From a virus: DNA of 21,246 bases. The first letter of the stretch is position 1. Every line of letters begins with the position of its first letter. The notes under the pieces were generated by a model. The model saw only the letters and a program-made list of their open reading frames with translations. It was not told where the DNA came from and searched no databases. A program made the translations under genes and the position numbers. The DNA is taken from the IMG/VR virus record IMGVR_UViG_3300008267_000479, positions 1-21,246 of that record. One strand, given 5' to 3'. This document shows, one piece after another, positions 9,078-16,574 of the stretch.

Positions 9078-9423
9078 CTTTAAAGTTTTGTTTTTTAGTT
9101 AATTCTTTTTCTGCTTTTTCATCTATTGCAGATAAAAGTTCTAGTTTTTCTTCTACACTCTTTTTATTATGATAAGCACCGAAAGTAGAGGTATCATGAT
9201 TTTGTAGAACTTTTTGATAATGAGGAATTGCTTTTTTAACTTTTTGAATTTTAATTACAAAATGACCTAGACCATCTACATTTATTCTTAAGTCACTTAA
9301 ACTGCTCATTTTTTTTCTTAATGTTTTATAGTAGTCTTCAATTAAGTTTTCTACTAAATCTTCAGAGACATCAAACTCTTCAACTATTTCTTTATACAAA
9401 CTATTTGCTTTCTTCGGATTCAT
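9016..9423 (-). CDS. IHF/HU-like DNA-bending subunit
   Basis: 135 aa. An N-terminal pair of helices (about 1-40, ANSLYKEIVEEFDVSEDLVE, then DYYKTLRKKMSS) is followed by RINVDGLGHFVIKIQKVKK at 46-64. This is the HU/IHF arrangement, where a helical dimerisation part precedes a beta strand with a Gly-x-Gly-x-Phe turn. The basic segment and the C-terminal Lys/Glu-rich helix are longer than in cellular HU (about 90 aa). Diverged IHF-like subunits are a recurring gene of crAss-like phages, in the same part of the genome. Likely role: bending or compacting phage DNA during packaging or as part of the virion. It overlaps the upstream winged-helix gene by 23 bases. Confidence 0.72.
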   Translation of the reverse strand: MNPKKANSLYKEIVEEFDVSEDLVENLIEDYYKTLRKKMSSLSDLRINVDGLGHFVIKIQKVKKAIPHYQKVLQNHDTSTFGAYHNKKSVEEKLELLSAIDEKAEKELTKKQNFKDEKYSQINLAKPETDSGGDN

Positions 9424-9781
9424 ATCCTAAAAATTTATAGTCTAATAATATTGTACCATTTGTTTGAACTTTTAAATCAGGATTCAACATAATAATTTTT
9501 TTATTAGAAGGATCTTTTATTATAAGTCCATTTTTCTCAGCTTTATTAATACAATTTCTTACAGTCTGCGGAGATTTAAATATCCAATCTTCTTCTGAAG
9601 ATGCATCAAGACAAAAGTTACTAAGTTCTATAGGTTGATTAAAACTTAATAATGTAAGACAGTCGAGATCAGACTCACTCATTGTTATACGGTTAATATA
9701 ACAATGAGTAAGAATCTGAAGTTTTACAACATCCCATTTGGGCATCTTAACCCTTTTTTGTACTTGATTAACAAGTGCCAT
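9401..9781 (-). CDS. winged helix-turn-helix-like protein
   Basis: 126 aa. Residues about 15-60 are helical. Residues 66-98 read as a recognition helix plus wing: WIFKSPQTVRNCINKAEKNG, then LIIKDPSNKKIIMLNP. The pattern (Ser-x-x-Thr-Val-Arg-x-x-Ile-x-x-x-x-x-x-x-Gly-Leu-Ile, then a charged hairpin) is that of winged-helix DNA-binding domains. It sits between the small coiled-coil protein (one-base TAATG overlap at 9781) and the IHF-like gene (23-base overlap). Being in the packaging unit and next to a DNA-bending protein suggests DNA binding linked to packaging or late regulation. I do not recognise a named family. Confidence 0.7.
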   Translation of the reverse strand: MALVNQVQKRVKMPKWDVVKLQILTHCYINRITMSESDLDCLTLLSFNQPIELSNFCLDASSEEDWIFKSPQTVRNCINKAEKNGLIIKDPSNKKIIMLNPDLKVQTNGTILLDYKFLGYESEESK

Positions 9782-10080
9782 TATCCTTTTCTTAACTTCT
9801 TATTACCAGCAGGTGCTTGTGCTGGAACTTTTTGATTTCTTACTGGTTCATCATCCTCTTCATTTTCTTGAGGTTGTTGAGTTGCTGCCATCATTGTTGC
9901 ATACTGAAGTTGCATAGTAGCTCTCTTATATCTTGCTTCCTCTACTTCAGTTAACAATTTTTCATACTTTGCTTGTGATTCAAGATAAGGAAGAGACTTT
10001 TCATAAAATTCTCTCATTTCATCTCTTCTTGCTTCTAATTGTTCTGGTGACAATTCTTCCATTTGTTGTTGGTTTTCCAT
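9781..10080 (-). CDS. small coiled-coil protein, first gene of the packaging unit
   Basis: 99 aa, no family recognised. Residues 1-70 are a continuous charged helix (LEARRDEMREFYEKSLPYLE, then KLLTEVEEARYKRATMQLQY) that should form a coiled coil. Residues 70-90 are acidic and Pro/Gln-rich, and the chain ends basic (GNKKLRKG). The start follows an A/T-rich leader without Shine-Dalgarno, 20 bases after the type B promoter-like element. It is joined to the next gene by TAATG. A structural or chaperone role for head genes is possible but not shown. Confidence 0.7.
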   Translation of the reverse strand: MENQQQMEELSPEQLEARRDEMREFYEKSLPYLESQAKYEKLLTEVEEARYKRATMQLQYATMMAATQQPQENEEDDEPVRNQKVPAQAPAGNKKLRKG

Positions 10081-10100
10081 AATATTCTTATTAATGTTTA

Positions 10101-10141
10101 GACAAATATATTAAAAAAGTTTAAACTGAATAGGTTTAAAC
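10101..10141 (-). promoter_or_regulatory. promoter-like element, type B (copy 2)
   Basis: On the minus strand, two GTTTAAAC palindromes (10119-10126 and 10134-10141) precede AATATATTTGTC (10101-10112). TATATTTG matches the Bacteroidetes -7 box TAnnTTTG. No clear -33 TTTG is seen. The same pair of motifs occurs at 18081-18110. It starts directly after the U-tract of the terminator at 10142-10171 and drives the packaging unit. Confidence 0.6.
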
Positions 10142-10171
10142 AAAAAAATCCAGGTATTAAATACACCTGGA
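10142..10171 (-). terminator. intrinsic terminator after the lysis/appendage unit
   Basis: On the minus strand, arms TCCAGGT (10165-10171) and ACCTGGA (10149-10155) flank a 9-base loop and are followed by seven U (10142-10148). It ends transcripts that come from the 10233-16523 unit. Confidence 0.85.
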
Positions 10172-10232
10172 CTTCATTAATCTATATATGTCTATCTTAG
10201 ATCTGATAACTACTGTAAAGTGTTATTATTTA

Positions 10233-10430
10233 TTACCCATGATTTGGACAGTTTTTACATGATTTATCACCTTTCCATTTTCCCTCTTTTCTTCTTTTTT
10301 TACCTCCATCAAAAGTGATTAAATTCGGTGCCCCTCCTAAAGACATTTTTTTAGAAGTAGTTTTTTTAGCACCACCTGATTTCATTTTAGCAACAGGTTT
10401 TACTGATGTTTTTTTAGTTGTAGCTTTCAT
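10233..10430 (-). CDS. small Lys-rich basic protein with C-terminal CxxC
   Basis: 65 aa, no family recognised. Residues 1-30 are Lys/Thr/Ser-rich (KATTKKTSVKPVAKMKSGGA) in a low-complexity, histone-tail-like way. A short ordered-looking part follows (LGGAPNLITFDGG), then a basic cluster (KKRRKEGKWKGD) and KSCKNCPNHG with a CxxC plus terminal His that could hold a metal with a partner. The charge suggests nucleic acid binding, such as a DNA-condensing or virion-internal protein; this is inferred from composition only. Last gene before the terminator at 10142-10171, and 2 bases after the upstream 52-aa gene. Confidence 0.7.
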   Translation of the reverse strand: MKATTKKTSVKPVAKMKSGGAKKTTSKKMSLGGAPNLITFDGGKKRRKEGKWKGDKSCKNCPNHG

Positions 10431-10432
10431 AG

Positions 10433-10591
10433 TTATCTATTTTTAATTGTAAAGTTTAAAATTGTCAAAGCATAGAAATTTCTAGGTGGGTCTACTTCAA
10501 TAGAAAACAGATCTACTAAAGATAGTCTACATCTAAATGTTACTGTCTTCCAACTTGGTTTATGACTCTTCCAGCTATTTCTAAACTTCAT
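10433..10591 (-). CDS. 52-aa protein downstream of the amidase gene
   Basis: Short gene found by reading the minus strand: ATG at 10591, TAA at 10433-10435. The protein starts MKFRNSWKSHKPSWK and goes on to a beta-like segment (TVTFRCRLSLVDLFSIEVDP) and a hydrophobic end (FYALTILNFTIKNR). It is basic at the start. It fits exactly between the amidase stop (one base gap) and the Lys-rich gene (two base gap), which is the packing seen throughout this unit, so I take it as real. No function recognised. Confidence 0.6.
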   Translation of the reverse strand: MKFRNSWKSHKPSWKTVTFRCRLSLVDLFSIEVDPPRNFYALTILNFTIKNR

Positions 10592-10592
10592 T

Positions 10593-11276
10593 TTATAATG
10601 TTTTAAGCATTGCTATTAACTTAGGTTGAGGAGATACATCTGTCTTATCTTTTCTATAAGAGTTATGTGTATACACTCCTGGTTCTGCTTTAAGAGCTTC
10701 ATAGGAAACATTCCACATTTCCTTCTCATTATACGTAAGTGGAATACCATGTATTTTTCCCCAATATACAAGCAATTGTCTTACAGATTCTATCTGAGCA
10801 TCTGTATAAGCATGATAGTATTTATGACCTTTGTAGGGAACTGCAAGTTCACATACTTGATCATTGGGTACTACTCTATCTACATAGTTGTAATACTTAC
10901 CATCTGCTTTTTGAGTTAATGGTCCCCAGTTGCATATCTCAATTCCTATTGCAAGTGGATCTAATAATCTATATGGTAATCCTTGAGCTCTAAATACATC
11001 AGACTTAACTCCTAAATGATATGCCCATTTCTTAGATGAAAATGCTTGACAGATTTCACCATCAAATGTATCTTTAGAAAGACCTCTACCAGATATAACT
11101 ACACATGTGGCAATACGACCTCTGTCATCAGCATTCCACATTTTAATTGTACCAGGAGCAGAAGAATTTCCTGCTGTATGATGTAGTACAATCTGTACTT
11201 TTTTAGTATCCTCATTTACATACTGTCCTTCCGAAAGAGGTACTTGTTTTATCTTTTTAAGATCTAGTTCAGCCAT
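10593..11276 (-). CDS. N-acetylmuramoyl-L-alanine amidase (endolysin, Amidase_2 type)
   Basis: Cuts the bond between MurNAc and L-Ala in peptidoglycan to release progeny. 227 aa, a single Amidase_2/PGRP-like domain. Visible features: IVLHHTAGNS at 29-38 with the zinc His (32/33), YHLG at 86-89, IGIEICNWG at 110-118 with Glu113, and near the end VYTHNSYRKDKTDVSPQP with His204 and Asp213, which complete the zinc site as His/His/Asp. There is no signal peptide, so it needs a holin to reach the wall, and a holin-like gene lies about 500 bp upstream in the same unit. Start is joined by TAATG to the 99-aa gene. Size is normal for a single-domain amidase without a wall-binding domain. Confidence 0.93.
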   Translation of the reverse strand: MAELDLKKIKQVPLSEGQYVNEDTKKVQIVLHHTAGNSSAPGTIKMWNADDRGRIATCVVISGRGLSKDTFDGEICQAFSSKKWAYHLGVKSDVFRAQGLPYRLLDPLAIGIEICNWGPLTQKADGKYYNYVDRVVPNDQVCELAVPYKGHKYYHAYTDAQIESVRQLLVYWGKIHGIPLTYNEKEMWNVSYEALKAEPGVYTHNSYRKDKTDVSPQPKLIAMLKTL

Positions 11277-11575
11277 TACTTGTTGAATTTTTTAACCCAA
11301 AATTTAGAAAGCCACTCTCCGGCTTTTTTAAATAGTTTGTTTTCAGATTCTACAACTACTTTAGTTCCTTCTTCTGTTTTAGAAACATTGACATCTAAGT
11401 TCTTACTATCTAAGATAAACTCTTTTTTTACTTCATCTTTGTGAACTTCAACATCTACATTAGGAGTATCAACTACTACGTCAACTTTTTTGTCTTTCTT
11501 AACTGCTTTAACTCTGACTTTTTTAGTTTTTACTTCTACTTCTACGTCTTTTACTTTTACTGATTTTTTGGCCAT
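11276..11575 (-). CDS. Lys/Val-rich repetitive protein in the lysis cassette
   Basis: 99 aa, no family recognised. Residues 1-80 alternate Val with charged residues (VKVKDVEVEVKTKKVRVKAV; VDVEVHKDEVKKEF), as in an amphipathic beta structure, and the last 20 residues form an amphipathic aromatic helix (LFKKAGEWLSKFWVKKFNK). The C-terminal helix could lie on a membrane. It sits between a two-helix membrane protein (10-base gap) and the amidase (TAATG overlap). A spanin-like or holin-regulating role would fit the place, but there is no lipobox or membrane-spanning segment to support it. Confidence 0.65.
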   Translation of the reverse strand: MAKKSVKVKDVEVEVKTKKVRVKAVKKDKKVDVVVDTPNVDVEVHKDEVKKEFILDSKNLDVNVSKTEEGTKVVVESENKLFKKAGEWLSKFWVKKFNK

Positions 11576-11585
11576 CTTTATTTAT

Positions 11586-11825
11586 TTAAGGATTTATAAT
11601 ACTTTCTCTTTTATCATCTACTGTAAACTGTGCAGTTGTTGCAATGGTTGCACTTACAGTTGCTAAATATGTTGCAGTTGTTACTACTGCTACTGGTAAT
11701 GTTACCGGTGCTGCTATTACAATACCTGCAACAGCTCCAGTAATAATTGCCCATCTCTGGACTCTTTTCCAAAACTTAGGAGTTTTAGCTCTCCATCTTT
11801 CTCTAAGAGTTTTCTTTTTCATCAT
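11586..11825 (-). CDS. small two-helix membrane protein, holin-like
   Basis: 79 aa. A strongly basic N-terminus (MMKKKTLRERWRAKTPKFWKR) is followed by two hydrophobic segments around residues 25-65, Ala/Val/Thr-rich and separated by a Pro kink (IAAPVTLP), and a charged end (DDKRESIINP). This is the size and charge layout of a small holin or antiholin: cytoplasmic basic start and two membrane helices. It overlaps the larger holin gene by 23 bases in another frame, a typical arrangement for a holin/antiholin pair. No family recognised. Confidence 0.65.
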   Translation of the reverse strand: MMKKKTLRERWRAKTPKFWKRVQRWAIITGAVAGIVIAAPVTLPVAVVTTATYLATVSATIATTAQFTVDDKRESIINP

Positions 11826-12351
11826 TAGTTGGTTTTATTGGTTCATCTTTTACAAACTTAGCTAAATATTTTAATATAGGTAAGTACTCTGTCCAACCTA
11901 ACCTTTTGAAGTTCTCTAAGTTAGACCAGAACAAGTTAATAATTACATAGTTATAAAATGCATAATGTAACCATTCATATACATTGAAGTTAAATCCAAA
12001 TATAGGTTTAACTTGTATATTTTCTGCCATAGCATGGGATATCCCTATCATCAGCATGTATACAAAAAGCTTAAACCAACCTTTACCAAAAAGTTCTGAA
12101 TCAAACTTTTTACCTTCTTTTTTAGATGCTTTAAGACCTGTATAGAATTCAAGACCGAAGAGTAATATGATACCTATACCTACAGGAAGAACAATACCAA
12201 ATATCTCATTAAAGTAATAAGCTATACTTGCAAGAATAGCACTTACTCCTGTACAGGTTCCTGCCAAATGAGGATGGAATGCACTATTGAGAAAGTGATC
12301 TACATCTCTATAACCTGCTGACATTACTAATTTTGTAAGTACTATTTTCAT
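11803..12351 (-). CDS. holin (Phage_holin_4 type)
   Basis: 182 aa membrane protein with hydrophobic helices at about 33-47, 50-69, 90-108 and 127-143. Between the second and third lies LEFYTGLKASKKEGKKFDSE, then FGKGWFKLFVYML. The order membrane helix, Tyr-Thr-Gly-x-x-x-Ala/Ser, Lys-rich loop, small-residue segment, Gly and Lys before the next helix is that of the toxin-secretion/phage-lysis holin family (Phage_holin_4). It would make the inner membrane lesion that lets the amidase through. A hydrophilic tail (DEPIKPTNDEKENS) faces the cytoplasm in my reading. It follows the 662-aa gene by 2 bases and overlaps the small membrane gene. Confidence 0.8.
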   Translation of the reverse strand: MKIVLTKLVMSAGYRDVDHFLNSAFHPHLAGTCTGVSAILASIAYYFNEIFGIVLPVGIGIILLFGLEFYTGLKASKKEGKKFDSELFGKGWFKLFVYMLMIGISHAMAENIQVKPIFGFNFNVYEWLHYAFYNYVIINLFWSNLENFKRLGWTEYLPILKYLAKFVKDEPIKPTNDEKENS

Positions 12352-12353
12352 AA

Positions 12354-14342
12354 CTATTCACATGGGTATGATAAAAGACAATCTGTACAATCTGTTCCTG
12401 TATAAGAACCATATATTGTATTTACTGTTGCTGTAGGAGATCCTAAACTGAATCCAACTAATACATAACAACCATTTGTACTAAAATCTAGTTGTAATGA
12501 ATATATATTATTAGCACCTAGTGTAAATGGCTCTATAGTATCTACAATAATATTTGGTCCTCCACAGCAAGGTTCTAATTCTACTACCTTCGTTCCTTGC
12601 AATGCTAATAAACAATCTGGGCATGTGCTAAATGCAACTCCAAATTTATTTAAGTAGACATCTAAAATATCTACCGTAGGATATCCATAACCTAGTATTT
12701 CAAAGCATGCCTGTTGTTCTGTACTTATATAATTACCGCTAACATATGTACCAACAGTAAAATTAGTAGAAGAGTATGCTGAATAAATAACTCCCGTATT
12801 ACAATCTCTTACTTGTAATATCATACAGATTTGCGTATTTATTCTACATATTTTACAACTATTAAATATACCTATCTGGCTTTCAAAATTAATAGGATAA
12901 GTTACTACTCCTCCAGTACTATAAGACATTACTTCCCAACAAGTTCCGTATGTATCAGAGAAAATAGTACCTTCTGAAAAAGACATATTAGCAGCCGGTA
13001 CAGATGTTACTTCTATTCTATCAGGATCACAACAAGATCTTATAGTAAGAAAATATTCTGTAGGACATGGGTAAACAGCTATACAGTCTGCACAGTTATC
13101 AGTACCACCAGAATATACAACATCTACTGTTATATCATAATTTGTAGGTAATTGTTGTGCTGGCCCTATAACTGACCAACATATACTATTTGTATCTACA
13201 AAAGCATCCCCTACATTTAAAGCTACTGTAGTAGAGATGGCTTCTCTAATCTCTGCACAACAAGATTCTATATACCAAATATCTGGACATGGATTTGCTG
13301 TAGTACAAGTGTCACAATCACCTAGTATTATTGTATCTACAGTAATTGATTCTTCAGATATAGGTCCACTTGTTTCACCAAAAACATTCCAACATAATCC
13401 ATTATTATCTACAAATGTATCTCCTACATTTAATCCTGGTAAAGATCCTGTAACAAACTCTTGTCCTTCTACACAACAAGATACAATTACAAGATTTTGT
13501 GGACATGGATTATTATCTATACACTCTTGACAAGAAACATAATTATTTACAAATGTTCTTGTAAAGTTTGTTACATCTGTAGATTCTTCTATTACTTCCC
13601 AGCAGTTGCCTTCATCATCAGAGTAGAAATTTCCAACTACTAATCCTGGACTAAATACTAACTCAGTAATGATTGGCTCACAACAGTTTTTAATAATAAA
13701 GTTACCCCCAGTAGCTATATCAGCACAAGGTCTTTGAATATCAAATGTATATGAAAGAGTAGCAAGATTTGGAACAGGTAATATAAATGGTGGACACTCC
13801 TCAGCTGTACATTCAGCAACTATATTAAATCCTACAAGAAATCTAGTTTTATGAAGATCATAATTAGAATTTAAAGTTACACTTGTTTCAAAACAAACTG
13901 TACCCTTTACAAATGGAAATGATTCAACTGGAATAAATGTAAAAGATTTTATAAAGTCTGATTGATCATCACAATCAAAATAATAAACTCCTAATACTAA
14001 ACTTAAACTATAACCTGACTGTATATAAGTATCAGCATTATTAAAAAATGCTGTTCCGGATAAAGTAACTACATCATCTGCAACAAGGTTAATTGGTAAT
14101 GGAATACCTACAGATTTATCAGTATATTTTACTATAGGTGCAAGTGTGCTATTTTCATAATTAAATATATCTCTTGACCATGTTGCATATGCATTATTTA
14201 AATCTGCATCTACACCATTGTATGCTCCATAAAGTAGACCACCTGCTGCTTCTGGTACAGGAACAAATGAAAAGGAGTGGGCAGCTATCTTAGTGTATTC
14301 TACTTTACATCCTGCTGGGTTTATAAATATCTGTGTACTCAT
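12354..14342 (-). CDS. large virion/appendage-like protein with six Cys-rich tandem repeats
   Basis: 662 aa, Thr/Ser/Gly/Asn-rich, beta-rich, with few Lys/Arg. Residues 1-205 are a non-repeated region with aromatic, beta-like segments (SLSLVLGVYYFD; TRFLVGFNIV). From 215 to 662 come six units of 65-80 residues with a shared frame: CC, then VG-x-x-F-x-D-x-x-G-x-CW-x-V, then C-x-x-C, then NPCP or similar. The pattern resembles secreted beta modules stabilised by disulfides or metal. Place between other virion proteins and the lysis genes suggests a tail fibre, receptor-binding or head-decorating protein. I do not recognise a family with an assigned function. Cys content is unusual for a phage structural protein. 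Confidence 0.8.
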   Translation of the reverse strand: MSTQIFINPAGCKVEYTKIAAHSFSFVPVPEAAGGLLYGAYNGVDADLNNAYATWSRDIFNYENSTLAPIVKYTDKSVGIPLPINLVADDVVTLSGTAFFNNADTYIQSGYSLSLVLGVYYFDCDDQSDFIKSFTFIPVESFPFVKGTVCFETSVTLNSNYDLHKTRFLVGFNIVAECTAEECPPFILPVPNLATLSYTFDIQRPCADIATGGNFIIKNCCEPIITELVFSPGLVVGNFYSDDEGNCWEVIEESTDVTNFTRTFVNNYVSCQECIDNNPCPQNLVIVSCCVEGQEFVTGSLPGLNVGDTFVDNNGLCWNVFGETSGPISEESITVDTIILGDCDTCTTANPCPDIWYIESCCAEIREAISTTVALNVGDAFVDTNSICWSVIGPAQQLPTNYDITVDVVYSGGTDNCADCIAVYPCPTEYFLTIRSCCDPDRIEVTSVPAANMSFSEGTIFSDTYGTCWEVMSYSTGGVVTYPINFESQIGIFNSCKICRINTQICMILQVRDCNTGVIYSAYSSTNFTVGTYVSGNYISTEQQACFEILGYGYPTVDILDVYLNKFGVAFSTCPDCLLALQGTKVVELEPCCGGPNIIVDTIEPFTLGANNIYSLQLDFSTNGCYVLVGFSLGSPTATVNTIYGSYTGTDCTDCLLSYPCE
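12357..13700 (-). repeat. six tandem Cys-rich protein repeats (coding)
   Basis: Units at about residues 215-281, 285-353, 355-427, 430-507, 509-582 and 586-662 of the 662-aa protein. Units 1-3 are the closest to each other (GNFYSDDEGNCWEV, GDTFVDNNGLCWNV, GDAFVDTNSICWSV, each later closing with a CxxC and PCP). Units 4-6 have drifted: 4 keeps FSDTYGTCWEV, 5 has lost the CC pair, and 6 has a longer middle and ends the protein. Confidence 0.8.
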
Positions 14343-14353
14343 TTTTTAATTTT

Positions 14354-15595
14354 TTATCTACTTACTTCCTCCCAATCCATTGATGCATATACAAGTTCTG
14401 TATTAGTACTTGCACTTACTATTAATGTAAGTTCAGAAGCATTATTAGTAAAACTATTTCTTTCTAGCTGAAAACTAAACAGGGCCTCTTTTAATATATC
14501 TAAACTTACTGAAGCTTGTGTACTTGATGTAAGAAATCCAGATGCTAATGTTCTACCTCCTGTAAAACTTGTCCCTGTAATATTATATTCTACAGCAGAA
14601 TCTGCTGCTGCCGGAACAAATAATCCTCCAGATGTAGCACCACCAGCTACTAGTTTCCAATTATATATACCTGTTGCTACACCCATTATGGATACTGCAG
14701 TAAGGATAACTACGGCATCCAAATATCCTGATCTAAGTTTAATGCTTACAATAGGGTAAAAAGTACCTGCTGTAGCTAAACTTGTAGGAGTAGTAATAGG
14801 TGTACCTATTGCTAATTGTGCTCCTCTAAGTTCATAACCTCCTTCAGATATAACACTAGAACAAACTTGTTTTAATGTGCTTGGATTATCTGTAACACCT
14901 AAGTTAGTTATCTCATATCTTAAAGGAAGAGATGCTGTTGTAATATATGTGGATGTAATATAATTAGCATGATTAAATCTATGGCAAAGTATAAAATTGC
15001 CATCTATAACAAAACCTATTCTTACGGTTCCTTCTCCCAACCACTCAATATCCATAAACATGATTTGAGCTTTGGTTATGTCTAATGTTATTCCTGATGG
15101 TCCAAAACCATCTAATGGATCTACATTCCAATTTTCTTGATCAAAGGAATTTTCCGTAGGAAAACCTGTTACTAAGCTTCTTTCTACAAAGCTTAATGTA
15201 TTATCAATAAGTTGTAAATATATTCCATTGTCTACACCAAAATAACCTACTCTTTGTCTTAAGTTACTTTGTCCGGGTGCCATTACAAATGTATTTAATA
15301 CTAGTAATGACTTACCAGGTTGATATGAAAATACTTTAGTGGTCTCTCTTAATACTTCAGATCCAGCTGTAGTATTTACATTTAAGTTTACTAAACCTTC
15401 ATTAGCACTAAATACTGCTGTTCCTCCACTAGCTGTAGATGTATTCCATAGACCATTATCTTTATATCTATGAGATGAATCAAATAAAGTTAAGGGTGTA
15501 GATACTCGTAATCTACCAAATGCATCTGCAAGCATAGGTTGATTGTTAAGTAAATTAAAATTACTTAACCCATTAGATGTAATAATAGTACTCAT
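14354..15595 (-). CDS. virion structural protein (appendage/fibre-like), beta-rich
   Basis: 413 aa from the ATG at 15595, which forms TAATG with the stop of the upstream gene, the junction used at four other places here; the upstream in-frame ATG at 15613 would add only MDSFRI and overlap more. Segments near the start (AFGRLRVSTPLTLFDSSHRY) and middle (QENWNVDPLDGFGPSG; ITKAQIMFMDIEWLGEG; LPLRYEITNLG) are of a kind I recall from structural proteins of marine, giant and Bacteroidetes phages. These have no precise function, but an N-terminal RLRVS-type stretch often lies before a jelly-roll-like domain. The Thr/Ser/Ala-rich C-terminal half looks exposed. It lies in the appendage unit with four small virion-like proteins. 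Confidence 0.82.
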   Translation of the reverse strand: MSTIITSNGLSNFNLLNNQPMLADAFGRLRVSTPLTLFDSSHRYKDNGLWNTSTASGGTAVFSANEGLVNLNVNTTAGSEVLRETTKVFSYQPGKSLLVLNTFVMAPGQSNLRQRVGYFGVDNGIYLQLIDNTLSFVERSLVTGFPTENSFDQENWNVDPLDGFGPSGITLDITKAQIMFMDIEWLGEGTVRIGFVIDGNFILCHRFNHANYITSTYITTASLPLRYEITNLGVTDNPSTLKQVCSSVISEGGYELRGAQLAIGTPITTPTSLATAGTFYPIVSIKLRSGYLDAVVILTAVSIMGVATGIYNWKLVAGGATSGGLFVPAAADSAVEYNITGTSFTGGRTLASGFLTSSTQASVSLDILKEALFSFQLERNSFTNNASELTLIVSASTNTELVYASMDWEEVSR

Positions 15596-15972
15596 TATCC
15601 TAAAACTATCCAACTAACTAATAACTCTGTACCAGTACCATTTACTACTATACTGTTAGCTTTAAAATAGTTGTTTAGTACACCAGCATCAAAGTTTACT
15701 ATTTCTCCTGGTTTAATAGTTGCTCCATTTACTATACCATTTGCACTACCTACATTAGCTACTGAAAAACTATAAGTATCGTCATTATTAGTCCATGATC
15801 CAGTTACTCTGTCAACAATTGCTTTTCTTGCTTGAGGTGCTAACAAAGCAAGTATTTCATCACAACAACCACTATCTATAAGAGCTTGTAACCCTTTTAG
15901 CATTTTGAGTTGCCAGGGGAAGTTATTCCCCTGTAACCCACTATTTCTTAAGTCTCCTATACTATTTGACAT
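15595..15972 (-). CDS. small virion protein with GNNFPWQLKML anchor motif
   Basis: 125 aa. The N-terminus SIGDLRNSGLQGNNFPWQLK (4-23), continuing MLKGLQALID, is a motif I know from the start of many phage appendage proteins, where it probably anchors the protein in the virion. The middle is helical with a CC pair (DSGCCDEILALLAPQARKAI). Residues 60-125 are beta (DTYSFSVANVG; NSIVVNGTGTELLVSWIV) and could be a small sandwich. It precedes the 413-aa structural gene with a TAATG junction, so the two products are probably made in a fixed ratio and used together. Confidence 0.78.
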   Translation of the reverse strand: MSNSIGDLRNSGLQGNNFPWQLKMLKGLQALIDSGCCDEILALLAPQARKAIVDRVTGSWTNNDDTYSFSVANVGSANGIVNGATIKPGEIVNFDAGVLNNYFKANSIVVNGTGTELLVSWIVLG

Positions 15973-15994
15973 AATAGTTTATTTAAGATTATTC

Positions 15995-16255
15995 TTATCT
16001 GTAAACTTCTGTTACTACCTGAATATTAAATTCAACTTCAGGAGTTGCTGGATCATCAATTACTACTAATGCTCCTGCTGGAACACCATTTGCATATGCT
16101 TCTTCTATAGAAGCATAAACTCCATAATCTAAAATTGATCTGAACAAGTCAGTAAGTTCTGCTGCTTTTTCTTCACCGGATGTATTTATTGAAGATATCC
16201 CATATACTTTTGGAGAAATGGTATCTACAGTTGCCGGTACTAATGCTTCTGCCAT
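15995..16255 (-). CDS. small virion-like protein (86 aa)
   Basis: 86 aa, acidic. Beta-like start (TVDTISPKVYGISSINTSGE), a central helix (KAAELTDLFRSILDYGVYAS), then AYANGVPAGALVVIDDP and a closing strand (EFNIQVVTEVYR). The Ala-rich turn with Gly-Ala before a short hydrophobic strand is like that in the next gene upstream (AAAIAAGLKPGDWYV), which suggests the two small proteins are distantly related. It lies 16 bases after that gene and 22 before the next. Probably a small tail/appendage component; no family recognised. Confidence 0.65.
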   Translation of the reverse strand: MAEALVPATVDTISPKVYGISSINTSGEEKAAELTDLFRSILDYGVYASIEEAYANGVPAGALVVIDDPATPEVEFNIQVVTEVYR

Positions 16256-16271
16256 GACTGATAAATTTTAA

Positions 16272-16523
16272 TTATTGAACAATTTTAACAACTTTGTCTG
16301 TTCCTGAAACAGATACATACCAATCACCAGGTTTCAAACCTGCTGCTATTGCTGCAGCATTGTTTGCATATACTCTCTGTGTTGAAATTTTAGTACCCCA
16401 ATCAAAGAAAAACTTATTTACCGACCTGTTAAGGTACTGGTACATCTGAGTAAGTTTAGACTTGTACTCAGGCATCGTAGATCTAGCATTATCTACATTT
16501 TCATACTCTGGATAAGTTGCCAT
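16272..16523 (-). CDS. small virion-like protein (83 aa), first gene of the appendage unit
   Basis: 83 aa. Helical first half (DNARSTMPEYKSKLTQMYQY, then LNRSVNKFFFDW) and a C-terminal beta part with VYANNAAAIAAGLKPGDWYV, then GTDKVVKIVQ. The AAAIAAGLKxGDxY turn is a recurring small phage structural module. It is the first gene after the type A promoter-like element at 16545-16563, with an A/T leader and no Shine-Dalgarno. Role in tail or fibre attachment is inferred from the unit. Confidence 0.68.
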   Translation of the reverse strand: MATYPEYENVDNARSTMPEYKSKLTQMYQYLNRSVNKFFFDWGTKISTQRVYANNAAAIAAGLKPGDWYVSVSGTDKVVKIVQ

Positions 16524-16544
16524 AAGATTTTATTTTAATTATAA

Positions 16545-16563
16545 TATACTATAATATACAAAA
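16545..16563 (-). promoter_or_regulatory. promoter-like element, type A (copy 2)
   Basis: The minus strand carries TTTTGTATATTATAGTATA, identical to 2401-2419. It lies 11 bases downstream of the U-tract of the terminator at 16575-16604 and 21 bases before the ATG at 16523, so it is placed to start the appendage/lysis unit. Confidence 0.62.
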
Positions 16564-16574
16564 AATTATTGAAT

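Noticed and set aside
13237-13530. 97-aa plus-strand frame inside the Cys-repeat gene
   Set aside because: Shadow of a repetitive coding sequence; opposite to the whole unit and without a leader.
14354-15613. Start of the large virion gene at 15613
   Set aside because: It adds only six residues and a 19-base overlap, whereas the ATG at 15595 makes the TAATG junction used elsewhere in the window.
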